In this document: positions 24,315-34,264 of the stretch, piece by piece
Numbering within the stretch: position 1 is the stretch's first letter
Layout of the letters: every line of letters begins with the position of its first letter
Source of the DNA: Polyangiaceae bacterium
Lineage (GTDB): Bacteria > Myxococcota_A > Polyangia > Polyangiales > Polyangiaceae
Reading direction: 5' to 3'
Assembly (NCBI GenBank): GCA_947475525.1
Contig: CANJMI010000019.1
Location: forward strand, 49,843 to 113,842
Length of the DNA: 64,000 nt
Made by a program: the position numbers and the translations under genes
Notes under the pieces: generated by a model
Databases searched by the model: none
Seen by the model: only the letters and a program-made list of their open reading frames with translations
What the model was told of the DNA's origin: nothing

Positions 24315-25055
24315 TTAGGCCGCCCGGAGTTTTCGGCTGCATTCGCTGCAGCGACGAGGAACGCCGTTGCGGTGATAAAGGGCGCCGCAGCTCCTGCACA
24401 TGCGGACGTCTTTCTCGAAGGTCAGGGCTTCGCCCGTCGCGCGGCATACGGCCATGGTCACTTGCGGAGGCTCCGCCGTGACCCGTGCGCCGCCCTGCAC
24501 CTTGCCGAGGCCCGCTACGTCGTCGTCTTCGATAACGACGCGCTTCGGGATGCGCTTTTTCGCCTCGGCGACGACGCGTGCGGCCGTGCTCGAGTGTTGC
24601 TCGAAGCCGACCAGTATTGGCTCGTCGGCGGTCTCGAGCTTCACGCCATCCGTCACGAGTGAGATGCGGGTGATGTCGCACCACGCGACGCGCTGCACCT
24701 TTCCCTCGGTTTCGCGGCCGACGCCGAGGTCGCCGACACGCAGCGGCGCGTCGGGCTTGCCGCCCACGATGAGGAATGCGAGCTCGAACACGAGGCCGAA
24801 TGCGAGCAAGAGCCACGCGTTCTCGCGCCATGGGCCCGCTGCTATGCGCGCGAACGCGAACGTGCTCGCGCCGAGAAGCAGACCGCCTAGGGACAACAGC
24901 ACGGCCCCGAGATACGCCGAACCGCGCGCGGTCGGTTCATGGCGCCACTCTTCGAAGGTCTCGTCGAGATGGCGCAGCGCCTTTGAGGAGCGCTCTGCCT
25001 CGGGGGCTCGCGGCGCATCGTCACTCACGCCGGACTTTTCCTTCTTCGTGGCCAT
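24315..25055 (-). CDS. Membrane protein with C-terminal zinc ribbon
   Basis: 246 residues. A charged N-terminus (~1-45) is followed by two membrane segments (AYLGAVLLSLGGLLLGASTF and AWLLLAFGLVFELAFLIVGG), a cytoplasmic region with a PH-like strand pattern (VAWCDITRISLVTDGVKLET), and a C-terminal zinc ribbon CRSCGALYH...CSEC. The zinc ribbon suggests protein or nucleic-acid binding at the membrane. No family was recognised. It is divergent from the next membrane protein, 99 bp away. Confidence 0.68.
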   Translation of the reverse strand: MATKKEKSGVSDDAPRAPEAERSSKALRHLDETFEEWRHEPTARGSAYLGAVLLSLGGLLLGASTFAFARIAAGPWRENAWLLLAFGLVFELAFLIVGGKPDAPLRVGDLGVGRETEGKVQRVAWCDITRISLVTDGVKLETADEPILVGFEQHSSTAARVVAEAKKRIPKRVVIEDDDVAGLGKVQGGARVTAEPPQVTMAVCRATGEALTFEKDVRMCRSCGALYHRNGVPRRCSECSRKLRAA

Positions 25056-25154
25056 ACCCCGGGTCTTACACCGAAAAGCGCGCGTTTACCGTGCTTTTTG
25101 CGACGGTTATCGTCCGCATGCTCGTGACGTGCTAGCCGACATCGAGGCGCCACG

Positions 25155-26462
25155 ATGAGCGAGCTCCGCATCCTTTACGGTCTCCCGGCGCTCTCGGGGA
25201 TCGCGATCGCGTTCGTTCTGCTCGGTCCCGGTGCGCGTCGTCATGTGGAAGCGGCGCGTGCTTACGGCGTGCCCGTCGTTGGTGCGACCCGTTTCGCCGT
25301 GCGTGTCGAATCGGTTCGCCGCTACGCCGAGCTCGAGGAGCCATTCGGCGGCCCCGTCGAACTCGAGTGGACACACGGTGCAACGGTAATCGGCGCGGCG
25401 GCAGCCACCGCGGGGGGCGATGGTTGGGTCGAGCTCGCGGGTGAGCTGTCGGCGCCCCTGCCTACGGATTCTCGACTCACCCTGCGCCGCAGTGGGAGCG
25501 TGCTCGGCGAGGGCGACGTGCTGGCGGTAGCCTCTCTCGCGGTGCAGCCTTCGCGCTCGTGCGAGTCGACCGGAAACACCGGGAAGCTGCAAATTTGCGT
25601 GCTTCGCGGCGTCGCGGTGCCGGAGTCGCCCGAGCAAGTGCAGGTCACCTGGAGTTCCCGTGGTGGCGAAGGTCACTCGAAGGCGACGCTCGAGTTCTCC
25701 GCTTCCGGGGGTGATGTTCAAAAGCTCCGAATGTCGCCGGGTCCCGTGTGCGATGCGAACGGCTGTTCCGAGAATTGGATCTACACGGTGGTGGCGCGCG
25801 CACCCGCGGTTGCGCTCGATGTCGAGCTGCGCGCCGCTGCCGAGCACGTGACTTACCACGGTGAGTTGCCACTTCAGCCCGGCGGAATTTGGCTCGACCC
25901 GGCTTCGCGCCGCGAGGCTCGCTTGATGTTGCGCTCGGCGACGCCTCGGTCGGCGGCCTACCTGTCACTCCTCGGCGAAAAGGGACGCCTCTGGGGCGGG
26001 GTCGTTCCGCTCGCGTCGGAGCCGAATGGCTTCTCCGGTGGAACGTTGCCCGTCTCCGCGTTGCCCGCGTTTGCCGAGGGGCCGCTGACCCTCATCCTTG
26101 CGAGCGATCCGAGTGAACCGAAAGGTTACGTCGTCGCCTGGCCGCTCGGGTCCGGCGAGCGCGTCGCGACGGTGACGAGCATGCGCCTCGTGGACGGAGT
26201 TCCGGGGGCCATCGAGCGCGAGGAAAAGCGGGCGCGTGCTATTCGGCGACCGGTAGCATTGTTGATTCTGGTCGGCGCGATCACCGTTCTGGCCACTCTC
26301 GCGCGGCGTGTTGCGCGGGAGAAACGCCGCCTCCAGGCTCACCTTGCCGGCCGCGGTGAGTCCCTCGCGATAGCCGATCCCCGATGGGGGCTCGTCCTCG
26401 GCGTGCTCGCCGCGCTCGCGTGCGCGTTTGCGGCGCTGGCCCTTGTCGCAGCGTACGGCTGA
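25155..26462 (+). CDS. Membrane protein of unknown function with large extracytoplasmic domain
   Basis: 435 residues. An N-terminal hydrophobic segment (ALSGIAIAFVLLGPGA) anchors a ~340-residue region rich in beta strands and containing cysteines (SCESTGNTGKLQICV; VCDANGCSENW), followed by two C-terminal membrane segments (ALLILVGAITVLATLARR and GLVLGVLAALACAFAALALV). The region between probably faces the periplasm. No catalytic motif was seen. It is immediately upstream of the TPR/HEAT gene and on the same strand, so the two may work together, but this is only positional. Confidence 0.6.
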   Translation: MSELRILYGLPALSGIAIAFVLLGPGARRHVEAARAYGVPVVGATRFAVRVESVRRYAELEEPFGGPVELEWTHGATVIGAAAATAGGDGWVELAGELSAPLPTDSRLTLRRSGSVLGEGDVLAVASLAVQPSRSCESTGNTGKLQICVLRGVAVPESPEQVQVTWSSRGGEGHSKATLEFSASGGDVQKLRMSPGPVCDANGCSENWIYTVVARAPAVALDVELRAAAEHVTYHGELPLQPGGIWLDPASRREARLMLRSATPRSAAYLSLLGEKGRLWGGVVPLASEPNGFSGGTLPVSALPAFAEGPLTLILASDPSEPKGYVVAWPLGSGERVATVTSMRLVDGVPGAIEREEKRARAIRRPVALLILVGAITVLATLARRVAREKRRLQAHLAGRGESLAIADPRWGLVLGVLAALACAFAALALVAAYG

Positions 26463-26513
26463 GTGACACGCGGGGTGGGGGTCTGCGAACCGAGACCTGC
26501 TAGAGTCTTCGAC

Positions 26514-29500
26514 GTGCGGCTCTGGCAGATTGCGCCCGTCGTCCTCTGTGGCTTGGTCATCACGGCCGAGGTGCATGCGCAGCACGATTTCGATCCGAGC
26601 GGACGAAGGCCCGGCGGTCGAGCGACGGGACGCCCAAACGGTGGCTCGCGCGCTCCATCGAAGCCCGACGACAAGAAGAAACCCAATACCGACGAGCTCA
26701 TTCTCCGCTACACCAAGGCGCTCTTGGCGAGCCCAACCTCAGGGTTTCCGCTGCAAAAACTGACGGAGCTCTATCGCACGCGCGATGGAAATCTCGCCAA
26801 GCTCGTGTTCGAGTTCGAGCGGCGCGCCAGCACGACGAGCGGCGACGAGCAGGTGAATGCGCGCTTGGCGCTCGCTGGCGTCTACCTTGCTGGATTCAAG
26901 CGTGTCGAGGCGAGTCGCGTCCTCGATGAACTTACGGCCAGTCATCCGGGCCTCGCGACCCCGCGGCTGATGCGCGCCTCTCTGGCGGAGCGCGAAGGCG
27001 ACCGTGCGACGGCCCGTCGGAACTACGAGGCTGCGCTGCCGCTTTTGCGCGAGGCTGCCGATCGCGAGCGCGTGACGCGGCAGTTGATGATCCTCGCCCT
27101 CGACATGAACGACCTCGCTGCGGCAACGACGCGTCACGACGAGCTCGTTCGTTTGTCGGGCGGCTCGATCTTCGTCAAAAAGGAGCTCGCGACCGAGCTT
27201 ATGACGCGTCGGCAATACGCTGCCGCCGAGTTGAAGCTGTACGACGTGGTCCGCGCTGCGACGGGCGACAATCGCGCGCTCGCCCCTGCGTTGAAAGATC
27301 TCGGTGAAGCCCTCGCGCGGCAAAAAAAGCTCGATGAAGCGCTCACGGTGCTCGATCGCGCGCGGCTCGCTGCAGGCGGGCAAGCGGGTATTCGCAATGA
27401 AATCCTTGCGATCTTGACCGATGTTTACCGCGAGCAGGGTAAGCTCACGGAGCTCATCGCGATTCTCGAGAAAGAAGGCGGGCGCGACGCCGCGCGACTC
27501 GTGACGATAGGTCAGCTGCTCGAGGAGACGGGGCAGGTGGAACGCGCGATTCAACGATTCCGCGACGCCCTTGCCGTCGACGGCCGCAACGTCGAGGTTC
27601 GAATTAGGCTCGTGCATTTGCTGCAGACGGCGGGCCAGCTCGACGGGGCGATCCGCGAATACGAAGCGTTGGCGAAGGCGGCGCCGGACAACGCCGAGTA
27701 CGTGTTTGAGCTGGCCGAGACCTGGATGCAACGCGGCGAGCGGGGCAAGGCCCTCGCGCTGCTTGCCGAGCTCGAGCGGCGTTCTGCCGACAAAGGCGAT
27801 GTGCTCGCGAGCGTCGCGGATTTCTATGAGCGAGTGGAGGAGCCGGCGCGCGCGCTCAAGGTGTTTGAGAGGCTCGCAACGATGCCCGATGGCGACCCGC
27901 GGCACCTGGTCGATCTCGGTGCGCGCTATTACGAAAGTGGGGATCGCGCTCGCGGCATTGCCACGTGGAAACGGCTCCCCACCGTCGGGCCGGTGCGTGC
28001 CGACGGCCTCGTCATGCTCGGTGAGGTGTACCTCGAGCATGACCTCGTCGATGACGCGCTCGAAGCGCTTCGGGAGGCTGTGAAGGTGGCGCCGGCCGGC
28101 AAGGTCGTGCGGTACCGAAAGGCGCTCGCGGGTGCGCTCGAGCGGTCCGGTGGAGCCGGCGCAAGCCAAGTCCGTTACCGCGAGGCCCAGGTCCTGTGGC
28201 AGGAATTGCTGGCGTCCGCCGGCGACGATGCGCTCCTCGCGCGGGATTGCCGCACCCACCTCGTTGGCATCTGGACGCTCCTCCGCGAGCTCGACGGACG
28301 TGTAGGGGCGCTTCGGGCAAAGCTCGCGGCGTCGCCGCCCAATCTCGAAGCCGGCCGATTGCTGGCGGAAGTGCAGCGCCGGCTCGGACGCACCGCCGAC
28401 GCCGAGGCCACCCTTCGCACGATCATCGAGGTGATGCCCGGGGATACCCCGTCGATGCTCGCGCTCGAGCGTGTGCTCGTCGTGCAACGGAATCTCGCTG
28501 GCGCCATCGATGTCCTCGCGAGGCTCGTCGAGGCGGAGCCGAAAAAGGCTCGTGAGTATTACCAACGTATGTCCCAGTACGCGGCCGAACTCTATCGCGA
28601 CGACGACGCGATCACCTACGCATCGCGTGCGCTCGAGCTCTCGCCGGAAGATGCCGAGGGCCACGTGCGACTCGCCGCGATGCATCGGCGTCGCCAAGAA
28701 AACGAGCGAGCGATGCGCGAGCTGCGCAAGGCCATCGCCAAAAACCCCAAACTACACAAAGCGTATTTCGATCTCGCCGAGCTCGCCATGTCGGCCGGCG
28801 ACATCGACGAAGCCGATCGTCTCTACCGCCAGGTCGTGCGCTCCGCGCGGGACGAGGAGTTCGTCATTCGGGCCGCACGGATGTCGATGCAAATTCATCT
28901 TGGGCGGGGCACCCTCGAGACGCTCGAGCATGAGCTGCTCCCGGTTGCGCTCGGCAACCCCCAGAAGGCCGTCTATCGGCGGCTGCTCGTCGAGGTCTAC
29001 AAGAACCTCGCGGCGCCGCTCGTGCAGACCGCGCGTTTCGGGAATGCGTCCGATGCGAAGGTCGCGCGTACTCGGCTCGCGGCGATCGGTGCGCGTGCGG
29101 TCAAGCCGTTGCTCGACGCGCTCGTCGATGATGCTGCCGCGCAACAGCGAGTCGCTCTCGAGGTGTTGGGATATGTCCAAAACAAGGGAGCCGGTCCGGC
29201 GCTCTTCAACTTCGCCATCGGGACGGCAGAGGTTGACTTGCGCGTGCGTGCGATGGTGGCGTGCGGTGCCCTTGATGACCCCACTCTCTTGCCGCGGTAC
29301 GCAGAATTCCTCGCGCCGAAGGGATCGGACACCACGGCGAGCGGCAGTGATCCGGTTGCGGTTGCGGCGACGTGGGCGGTAGCCCGGATGCAGGACCCGA
29401 AAGCCGAGCCCTTGCTCGTGACTCTCGTTCGACGCGGGGCGGCCGATGTTCGCGCTCTCGCGGCGCTCGGGTTGGGTCTATCGAAGCAGCCGAAGCACGG

Positions 29501-30662
29501 CGCAGAACTCGCGAAAATAACACGCGCTCCGGAGGCTGGCCCCGTGGCGCGAGCGGCGGCCGCGCTGGCTCTAGGTGAGCTCGGCGATCGCGTTCACCGC
29601 CCGCTGCTCTTTGGGTTGACCGAGTCGTCCGAGCCTGAGGTGCAGCTCGCGGCGCTCTCCGCGTTGGCGAGGCTTGATGGGTTGTCGCACGACGCCCACG
29701 ACAAGACGGGGCGTTCGCTCGCGACCTCCGCCGGCGGCATGCCCGCCGACCTCGCCCTCTTGCTGGCACGCTCGCTTTTATCAGGTGAAAGTCGCGTGCG
29801 GCGTCTTGCCCTCGCCGCGGCGACGGCCCTTACGGTTGGTGAGTTTCGTCGCCAAGGCGGCGCGTTGCCTGTCACGGATCGCCAAGTGACGGCCGAGTCG
29901 GTGATCGTGCGATTCGCTCCCAACGGTTACACGCGCGAGGAAGAATCGCGTGCGCTCGAGGCGCTTGCGGAGCCGTTGGCGCAAGCCGCCGTGGGGGTGG
30001 TTGCGGCATCGGCGGAGGGAGCGGACGTCGTCGCCCGCATGCTGCTCGGTCAGCTCTCGGAGCTCGCGGCTACCGTTGGCGAAGGGGTGACCGAGCCTGT
30101 CGCCGAGCGCCGCGTTGCGGGTGTCCTCGAGGCCGTCGGGCGCGCCACCGTCGATGCCTTCGTGCGGCTAACGACGCACCCATCGCTCGAGGTTAGGCGT
30201 CACGCTGTCGAGGTGCTTTCGCATCGTCCGGAAGCTCAGGCAACCGAAGCGGTCGTCGCGGCGCTCGACCCACGTGATCCGCTCCTTTGTCGGAGCGCGC
30301 TGGCGTCGCTCGCGAAGCCCGCGGGTAACGAGACGATCGCCGCGATCATACGGCTTATGGGAGTCAAGTCAGATTGGGCACTGCGTTCTCACGCCGCCGA
30401 CGCGCTCGGTCGCGCGCAGGTGGTCGAAGGTGCGCTCTCGGCGTCGATCGCAGGAGCGCTCGTGGGCATCGCGGAAACGGATCGCGTGGGTCTCGTGCGT
30501 GAGGCGGCGCTCCGGTCCATGTTCGCGCGGCGCGCTCGATTCCTAGACGGAGCCGCAGTCGAGCTTGCTCGGCGCATGAGTCAACGCGACGGCGAGCCCG
30601 CGCTGCGAGCGCTCGCGGCCGAGCTTCTAGGCACGCCGGCGACCGACAGGACCGTTCCGTGA
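26514..30662 (+). CDS. Very large secreted TPR + HEAT repeat protein
   Basis: 1382 residues. A signal peptide (LWQIAPVVLCGLVITAEVHAQ) precedes a charged linker. Residues ~70-850 form a long TPR solenoid with many units of the AALELYRRALALDPNNAEAH type. From ~870 to the end the pattern changes to HEAT-like repeats (AVKPLLDALVDD, ALLVARSLLSGESRVRRLALAAATAL, HPSLEVRRHAVEVLSHR). Such solenoids are scaffolds for protein partners in the envelope. GTG 26514 gives a clean signal peptide and follows TAGAGT by 7 nt; GTG 26463, directly after the previous stop, is an alternative. tsaD follows after 10 bp. Confidence 0.8.
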   Translation: MRLWQIAPVVLCGLVITAEVHAQHDFDPSGRRPGGRATGRPNGGSRAPSKPDDKKKPNTDELILRYTKALLASPTSGFPLQKLTELYRTRDGNLAKLVFEFERRASTTSGDEQVNARLALAGVYLAGFKRVEASRVLDELTASHPGLATPRLMRASLAEREGDRATARRNYEAALPLLREAADRERVTRQLMILALDMNDLAAATTRHDELVRLSGGSIFVKKELATELMTRRQYAAAELKLYDVVRAATGDNRALAPALKDLGEALARQKKLDEALTVLDRARLAAGGQAGIRNEILAILTDVYREQGKLTELIAILEKEGGRDAARLVTIGQLLEETGQVERAIQRFRDALAVDGRNVEVRIRLVHLLQTAGQLDGAIREYEALAKAAPDNAEYVFELAETWMQRGERGKALALLAELERRSADKGDVLASVADFYERVEEPARALKVFERLATMPDGDPRHLVDLGARYYESGDRARGIATWKRLPTVGPVRADGLVMLGEVYLEHDLVDDALEALREAVKVAPAGKVVRYRKALAGALERSGGAGASQVRYREAQVLWQELLASAGDDALLARDCRTHLVGIWTLLRELDGRVGALRAKLAASPPNLEAGRLLAEVQRRLGRTADAEATLRTIIEVMPGDTPSMLALERVLVVQRNLAGAIDVLARLVEAEPKKAREYYQRMSQYAAELYRDDDAITYASRALELSPEDAEGHVRLAAMHRRRQENERAMRELRKAIAKNPKLHKAYFDLAELAMSAGDIDEADRLYRQVVRSARDEEFVIRAARMSMQIHLGRGTLETLEHELLPVALGNPQKAVYRRLLVEVYKNLAAPLVQTARFGNASDAKVARTRLAAIGARAVKPLLDALVDDAAAQQRVALEVLGYVQNKGAGPALFNFAIGTAEVDLRVRAMVACGALDDPTLLPRYAEFLAPKGSDTTASGSDPVAVAATWAVARMQDPKAEPLLVTLVRRGAADVRALAALGLGLSKQPKHGAELAKITRAPEAGPVARAAAALALGELGDRVHRPLLFGLTESSEPEVQLAALSALARLDGLSHDAHDKTGRSLATSAGGMPADLALLLARSLLSGESRVRRLALAAATALTVGEFRRQGGALPVTDRQVTAESVIVRFAPNGYTREEESRALEALAEPLAQAAVGVVAASAEGADVVARMLLGQLSELAATVGEGVTEPVAERRVAGVLEAVGRATVDAFVRLTTHPSLEVRRHAVEVLSHRPEAQATEAVVAALDPRDPLLCRSALASLAKPAGNETIAAIIRLMGVKSDWALRSHAADALGRAQVVEGALSASIAGALVGIAETDRVGLVREAALRSMFARRARFLDGAAVELARRMSQRDGEPALRALAAELLGTPATDRTVP

Positions 30663-30672
30663 CGAGATCAAG

Positions 30673-31737
30673 ATGACGACGGTCCTTGGAATCGAAAGCT
30701 CATGCGATGAGACGGCTGCGGCGGTCGTCCAGCACGATGGCGTTGTCCTGTCGGATGTCGTTCGAAGCCAGATCGCCGCTCACGCCCCCTTCGGCGGGGT
30801 CGTCCCCGAGCTCGCAGCACGTGACCACCTCCGCGCAATCGTACCCGTCGTTCTTCAAGCGCTTGGCGAGGCGGGGCTTCGGCTCGCGGAGATCGACGCC
30901 ATCGCGGTCACGCACCGTCCCGGTTTGATCGGCGCGTTGCTCGTCGGGGTGCAGGCGGCGAAGGGGCTCGCTTGGGCCTCGAATCGTCCGCTCGTCGGAG
31001 TCGACCACCTCGTCGGGCATCTCTTGTCGCCGTTTTTGCAACGCGCTGGGGTCGTCTCGGAACTGCCGGTATTCCCGTTCGTCGGCCTGCTCGTTTCGGG
31101 CGGACACAGCGCGATTTATCGCTGCGAAGGGCCTGAGGCGGAGCAGATGCACGAGCTTGGTGCGACGCGTGACGACGCGGTCGGAGAGGCGTTCGACAAG
31201 GTGAGTAAGTTGCTAGGCCTGGGTTATCCGGGGGGACCCGTGATTGACCGGCTCGCGCGCGTGGGTGTGCCTGGCCGAAGTTTTTCGCTGACAGCGCCGA
31301 TGGCACAGCGTGATTCGCTCGAGCTGTCCTTTTCGGGTTTGAAAAGCGCGGTCGCTCGAAAGGTCGCCGACCAGCCGCCCGAGAGCGACGAGGCCGTGGC
31401 CGATGTGTGCGCGACCTTTCAGCGAGTGGTCGTCGACACCCTCGTCACGAAGACCATTCGGGCCGCGCGGCGCGAGAACATCCCGAACGTCGTCATCGCC
31501 GGTGGGGTCGCGTGCAACAGCGAGCTCCGTCGTTCGATGGCTGCGGCGTGCGAGCAACGGGGACTTCGCTTGTTTCTTCCGGCTCCGCGAACTTGCACGG
31601 ACAACGCCGCGATGATTGCGTACGCCGGTGCCGTGAAGTTCCGGCTCGGCCAGACTTCGGGTTTCGACCTCGCCCCACTGACGCACACCGAGTTGCCACG
31701 GGTCACTCGAAAAGGCCGCGGCCCGCGAAAGCCGTAG
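30673..31737 (+). CDS. tsaD: tRNA N6-adenosine threonylcarbamoyltransferase
   Basis: 354 residues matching TsaD/Gcp: VLGIESSCDETAAAVV at the N-terminus, metal ligands His112 and His116 in GVDHLVGHLLSPF, GLLVSGGHSAIY, TRDDAVGEAFDKVSKLLGLGYPGGP, LSFSGLKSA and CTDNAAMIAYAG. It transfers the threonylcarbamoyl group to A37 of ANN-decoding tRNAs, working with TsaB/TsaE. Those partners are not in the window. It follows the TPR/HEAT gene by 10 bp and may be transcribed with it. Confidence 0.96.
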   Translation: MTTVLGIESSCDETAAAVVQHDGVVLSDVVRSQIAAHAPFGGVVPELAARDHLRAIVPVVLQALGEAGLRLAEIDAIAVTHRPGLIGALLVGVQAAKGLAWASNRPLVGVDHLVGHLLSPFLQRAGVVSELPVFPFVGLLVSGGHSAIYRCEGPEAEQMHELGATRDDAVGEAFDKVSKLLGLGYPGGPVIDRLARVGVPGRSFSLTAPMAQRDSLELSFSGLKSAVARKVADQPPESDEAVADVCATFQRVVVDTLVTKTIRAARRENIPNVVIAGGVACNSELRRSMAAACEQRGLRLFLPAPRTCTDNAAMIAYAGAVKFRLGQTSGFDLAPLTHTELPRVTRKGRGPRKP

Positions 31738-31776
31738 CTTCGTGCTCCCCACGGCTCGTGTGGTACCCTCCTCCAG

Positions 31777-33162
31777 GTGGAGCTCGAGGCCGGTACTCAG
31801 GTCAACCCCAACGTCCGCCTGACCCGAGTGCTCGGGCGAGGGGCGATGGGCACCGTGTGGGTCGCCAAGCATCTCACGCTCCGCACCGAAGTCGCGGTGA
31901 AGTTCATCTCGCCCGAGCTCGTTGTCGCGCAACCGGAGGTGGCGACGCGCTTCGAACGCGAGGCGGCCGTGACGGCCCAGATAAAGAGTCCGCACGTCGT
32001 CCAGACGTTCGACTGCGGCGCGATGGAGGACGGCACGCGCTACATCGTGATGGAGCTGCTCGACGGCAAGAGCCTGTGGCAGAAACTCGAGGACGAGGGT
32101 CCGCTCACGATCGACGAGACCGCGCAGGTCGTGGGGCAGGTTGCGCGTGCGCTCCGGCGCGCCCATGACCTCGGCATCGTTCATCGCGACATCAAGCCCG
32201 ACAACATCTTCGTCTCGACAACCGATGAAGGCCTGTTCTGCAAGGTGCTCGACTTCGGTATCGCGAAGCAGTCGAAGGTGCCGCAACTCGAAGGGCTGAC
32301 GGGCGTGGGCATGCTGGTCGGAACGCCGGAGTACATGAGTCCGGAGCAGTTCTTGAGCTCTGCCGACGTCGACTCTCAAGCCGACGTTTGGGCACTCGGT
32401 GTGACGGCTTACCAGTGTTTAACCACACAATTTCCATTTCCGGCGAAGACGCTCGGCGCCCTTTGTGCCGAATTAATGAAAGGCACTTTCGCGCCTCCGA
32501 GCGACTTTCGCGACGACCTCCCGCCTGAAGTGGATTCATGGTTCTTGCGCGCGCTTGCCAAAGAACCGGGCGACAGATTTCAGACCGCGCGCGAGCTTGC
32601 GCGTTCGTTCGCGACGTTGTTGCCGCCGGGCGATCGCGCCATCGACGACACGGGCGCGTACAGCGTTCGGGGGGAGCCTCCGCAAAGCGCCTCGCGGATC
32701 TCGGTTCTAATTCCGAGTACCGCTCCAGTCCCCGCTTCGTCGCAGGTGGTGGCGACGCTCTCGGGTTCGTCGACGGCCACGGGGGGCGCATCCATTCCGA
32801 TGCGAGCGCGCTTCGGCGGGGCGGGCGCTTGGCTCGTTGCTGCGGCCGTCTTGCTGCTCGGTGGTGTTGTCTGGTCGCTGTCGAGACCGAAGAGCCATCC
32901 TGCCGCGACGGCCTCGGCCTCGGTCGCGGTGGCGGTCGATGCGCTCCCTTCGGCTGCGGTGGCGCCCCTGCCCAGCCACGATGCGACCGGGCCTCTCGTC
33001 ACGCCGTCGGCAATCGTTTCGAGCGCGGTCGCCGACGCCGCTTCGCCGACCGACGTTGCGGCGAGCAAAGCACTGCCAAAAAACAAAGTTTCACCTTCGA
33101 CCACGACGGTTGCAAGCCCGCCGCCCTCCACGAAGTCAGCGCCCGGCAACTATGGTTTCTGA
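31777..33162 (+). CDS. Serine/threonine protein kinase with single membrane segment
   Basis: 461 residues. Kinase domain ~12-275: GRGAMGTVWVA glycine loop, VAVKFI lysine, GIVHRDIKPDNIFV, DFGIAKQ, GTPEYMSPEQ. A ~65-residue linker precedes one membrane segment (AWLVAAAVLLLGGVVWSL, ~350-367), then an Ala/Ser/Val/Pro-rich extracytoplasmic tail of ~95 residues with no recognisable sensor domain. GTG 31777 lies 7 nt after TACCCT with no Shine-Dalgarno. The stop codon lies inside a 19-bp tandem duplication. Confidence 0.92.
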   Translation: MELEAGTQVNPNVRLTRVLGRGAMGTVWVAKHLTLRTEVAVKFISPELVVAQPEVATRFEREAAVTAQIKSPHVVQTFDCGAMEDGTRYIVMELLDGKSLWQKLEDEGPLTIDETAQVVGQVARALRRAHDLGIVHRDIKPDNIFVSTTDEGLFCKVLDFGIAKQSKVPQLEGLTGVGMLVGTPEYMSPEQFLSSADVDSQADVWALGVTAYQCLTTQFPFPAKTLGALCAELMKGTFAPPSDFRDDLPPEVDSWFLRALAKEPGDRFQTARELARSFATLLPPGDRAIDDTGAYSVRGEPPQSASRISVLIPSTAPVPASSQVVATLSGSSTATGGASIPMRARFGGAGAWLVAAAVLLLGGVVWSLSRPKSHPAATASASVAVAVDALPSAAVAPLPSHDATGPLVTPSAIVSSAVADAASPTDVAASKALPKNKVSPSTTTVASPPPSTKSAPGNYGF

Positions 33163-33195
33163 GCATCGCTTGCGCTTCTGAGCATCGCTCGCGCG
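33158..33195. repeat. 19-bp tandem duplication across a stop codon
   Basis: TTCTGAGCATCGCTTGCGC (33158-33176) is followed directly by a near-identical copy (33177-33195, one mismatch). The first copy carries the kinase stop codon, the second supplies an out-of-use copy. Probably a slippage event. Confidence 0.85.
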
Positions 33196-33221
33196 TGGCC
33201 CGGTGATAGGTTCCCCGCCTG

Positions 33222-34235
33222 ATGCCGACTCATTCACGCAGCTCTTGGTGCCTCGGTGGCGCGGTCGTTCTCGCGAGTCTTGCGCTGGCGGTCGTCGCTC
33301 AGGCGGAGCCGTCGCCGGCCGCACGTGAGACGGCGCGCAGCCTGATGGACCGAGGGTACGAGCGCATGAAAAAGGGCGAGACGTCCGGTGCCCTCGAGGA
33401 CTTCAAGGGAGCCGACGCGATCATGAGGGTTACCTCGACGGGCCTCGCGGTCGGCCAGGCGCTCGAAAAACTCGGCCGGCTCGTCGACGCGCGGGACAAA
33501 TACCTCGAGGTTGCTCGCGTCCCGCCCAAGCCGGGTGAGAGCAACCAAATCCGCGATGCGCGCGCGCAGGCGGACAAACTTCAGGGTCAGGTGGCCGAAC
33601 GCATCCCTTCGATCAAGTTCGAGGTCGCAGGTCTTCCCGCGACGGTTCAGCCGACCGTGAAGGTCGACAGCGAAGTCCTCGACGCGACCACGCTTACGCT
33701 GCCGTGGAAAGTCGACCCGGGCAAACACGTCGTCGTCGGGAGTGCCGCCGGTTTCAATGACCTGGCGCTCGACGTCGTCCTTGCCGAGCGCGAGCAAAAG
33801 ACCCTCACGCTCACGTTCGTCGCCGTGCCGAAGACCGCGCTTTTGCCAAAGCAGGTCGTAAAAACGCCGCTTCTTCCTCCGCCTCCAGAGAAACACGGTT
33901 TCTCCGCGTTTTTATGGGCTGGAATTGGCGTCACGACGCTCGGCGTCGCGGCTGGAAGCGTCACCGGAGTGATGTCGCTCGGCGCCGTGGCTGACGCGAA
34001 AGCCAATTGCCCCGGCAACGTTTGCCCCGAAACCGAACGCGATACGATCGACAACGCGCGCCTGCTCGCGCACCTCTCGACCGGGAGCTTCGCCCTCGGC
34101 GGTCTCGGCCTGGGCCTCCTCGGCTATGGGCTCTTCGATTCGGGCGTGTTCGGCGGCGACCGTGACGCGAAGACGGCGTTCACCGTTGAGCCGCTCGTTG
34201 GCCCCGGTTCATTCGCTCTCCGCGGCACGTTCTGA
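33222..34235 (+). CDS. Secreted TPR/PEGA-type protein with C-terminal membrane segments
   Basis: 337 residues. A signal peptide (VVLASLALAVVAQA) precedes a TPR-like helical pair region (AARSLMDRGYERMKKGETSGALEDFKGA, ~30-125), a PEGA-like beta domain (~130-205; GKHVVVGSAAGF), a Pro-rich spacer, and two hydrophobic segments (LWAGIGVTTLGVAAGSVTGV and LALGGLGLGLLGYGLF) with a Cys pair between them. This architecture is common in myxobacterial genomes next to Ser/Thr kinase genes, and here it follows a kinase by 59 bp. TAGGTT lies 9 nt before the ATG. Confidence 0.72.
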   Translation: MPTHSRSSWCLGGAVVLASLALAVVAQAEPSPAARETARSLMDRGYERMKKGETSGALEDFKGADAIMRVTSTGLAVGQALEKLGRLVDARDKYLEVARVPPKPGESNQIRDARAQADKLQGQVAERIPSIKFEVAGLPATVQPTVKVDSEVLDATTLTLPWKVDPGKHVVVGSAAGFNDLALDVVLAEREQKTLTLTFVAVPKTALLPKQVVKTPLLPPPPEKHGFSAFLWAGIGVTTLGVAAGSVTGVMSLGAVADAKANCPGNVCPETERDTIDNARLLAHLSTGSFALGGLGLGLLGYGLFDSGVFGGDRDAKTAFTVEPLVGPGSFALRGTF

Positions 34236-34264
34236 CGGCTGTCCACTCAGAGCGTTGCCAAAAC

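Noticed and set aside
26739..28697. 652-codon minus-strand frame
   Set aside because: Antisense shadow of the TPR/HEAT gene, whose repeats clearly read on the plus strand.
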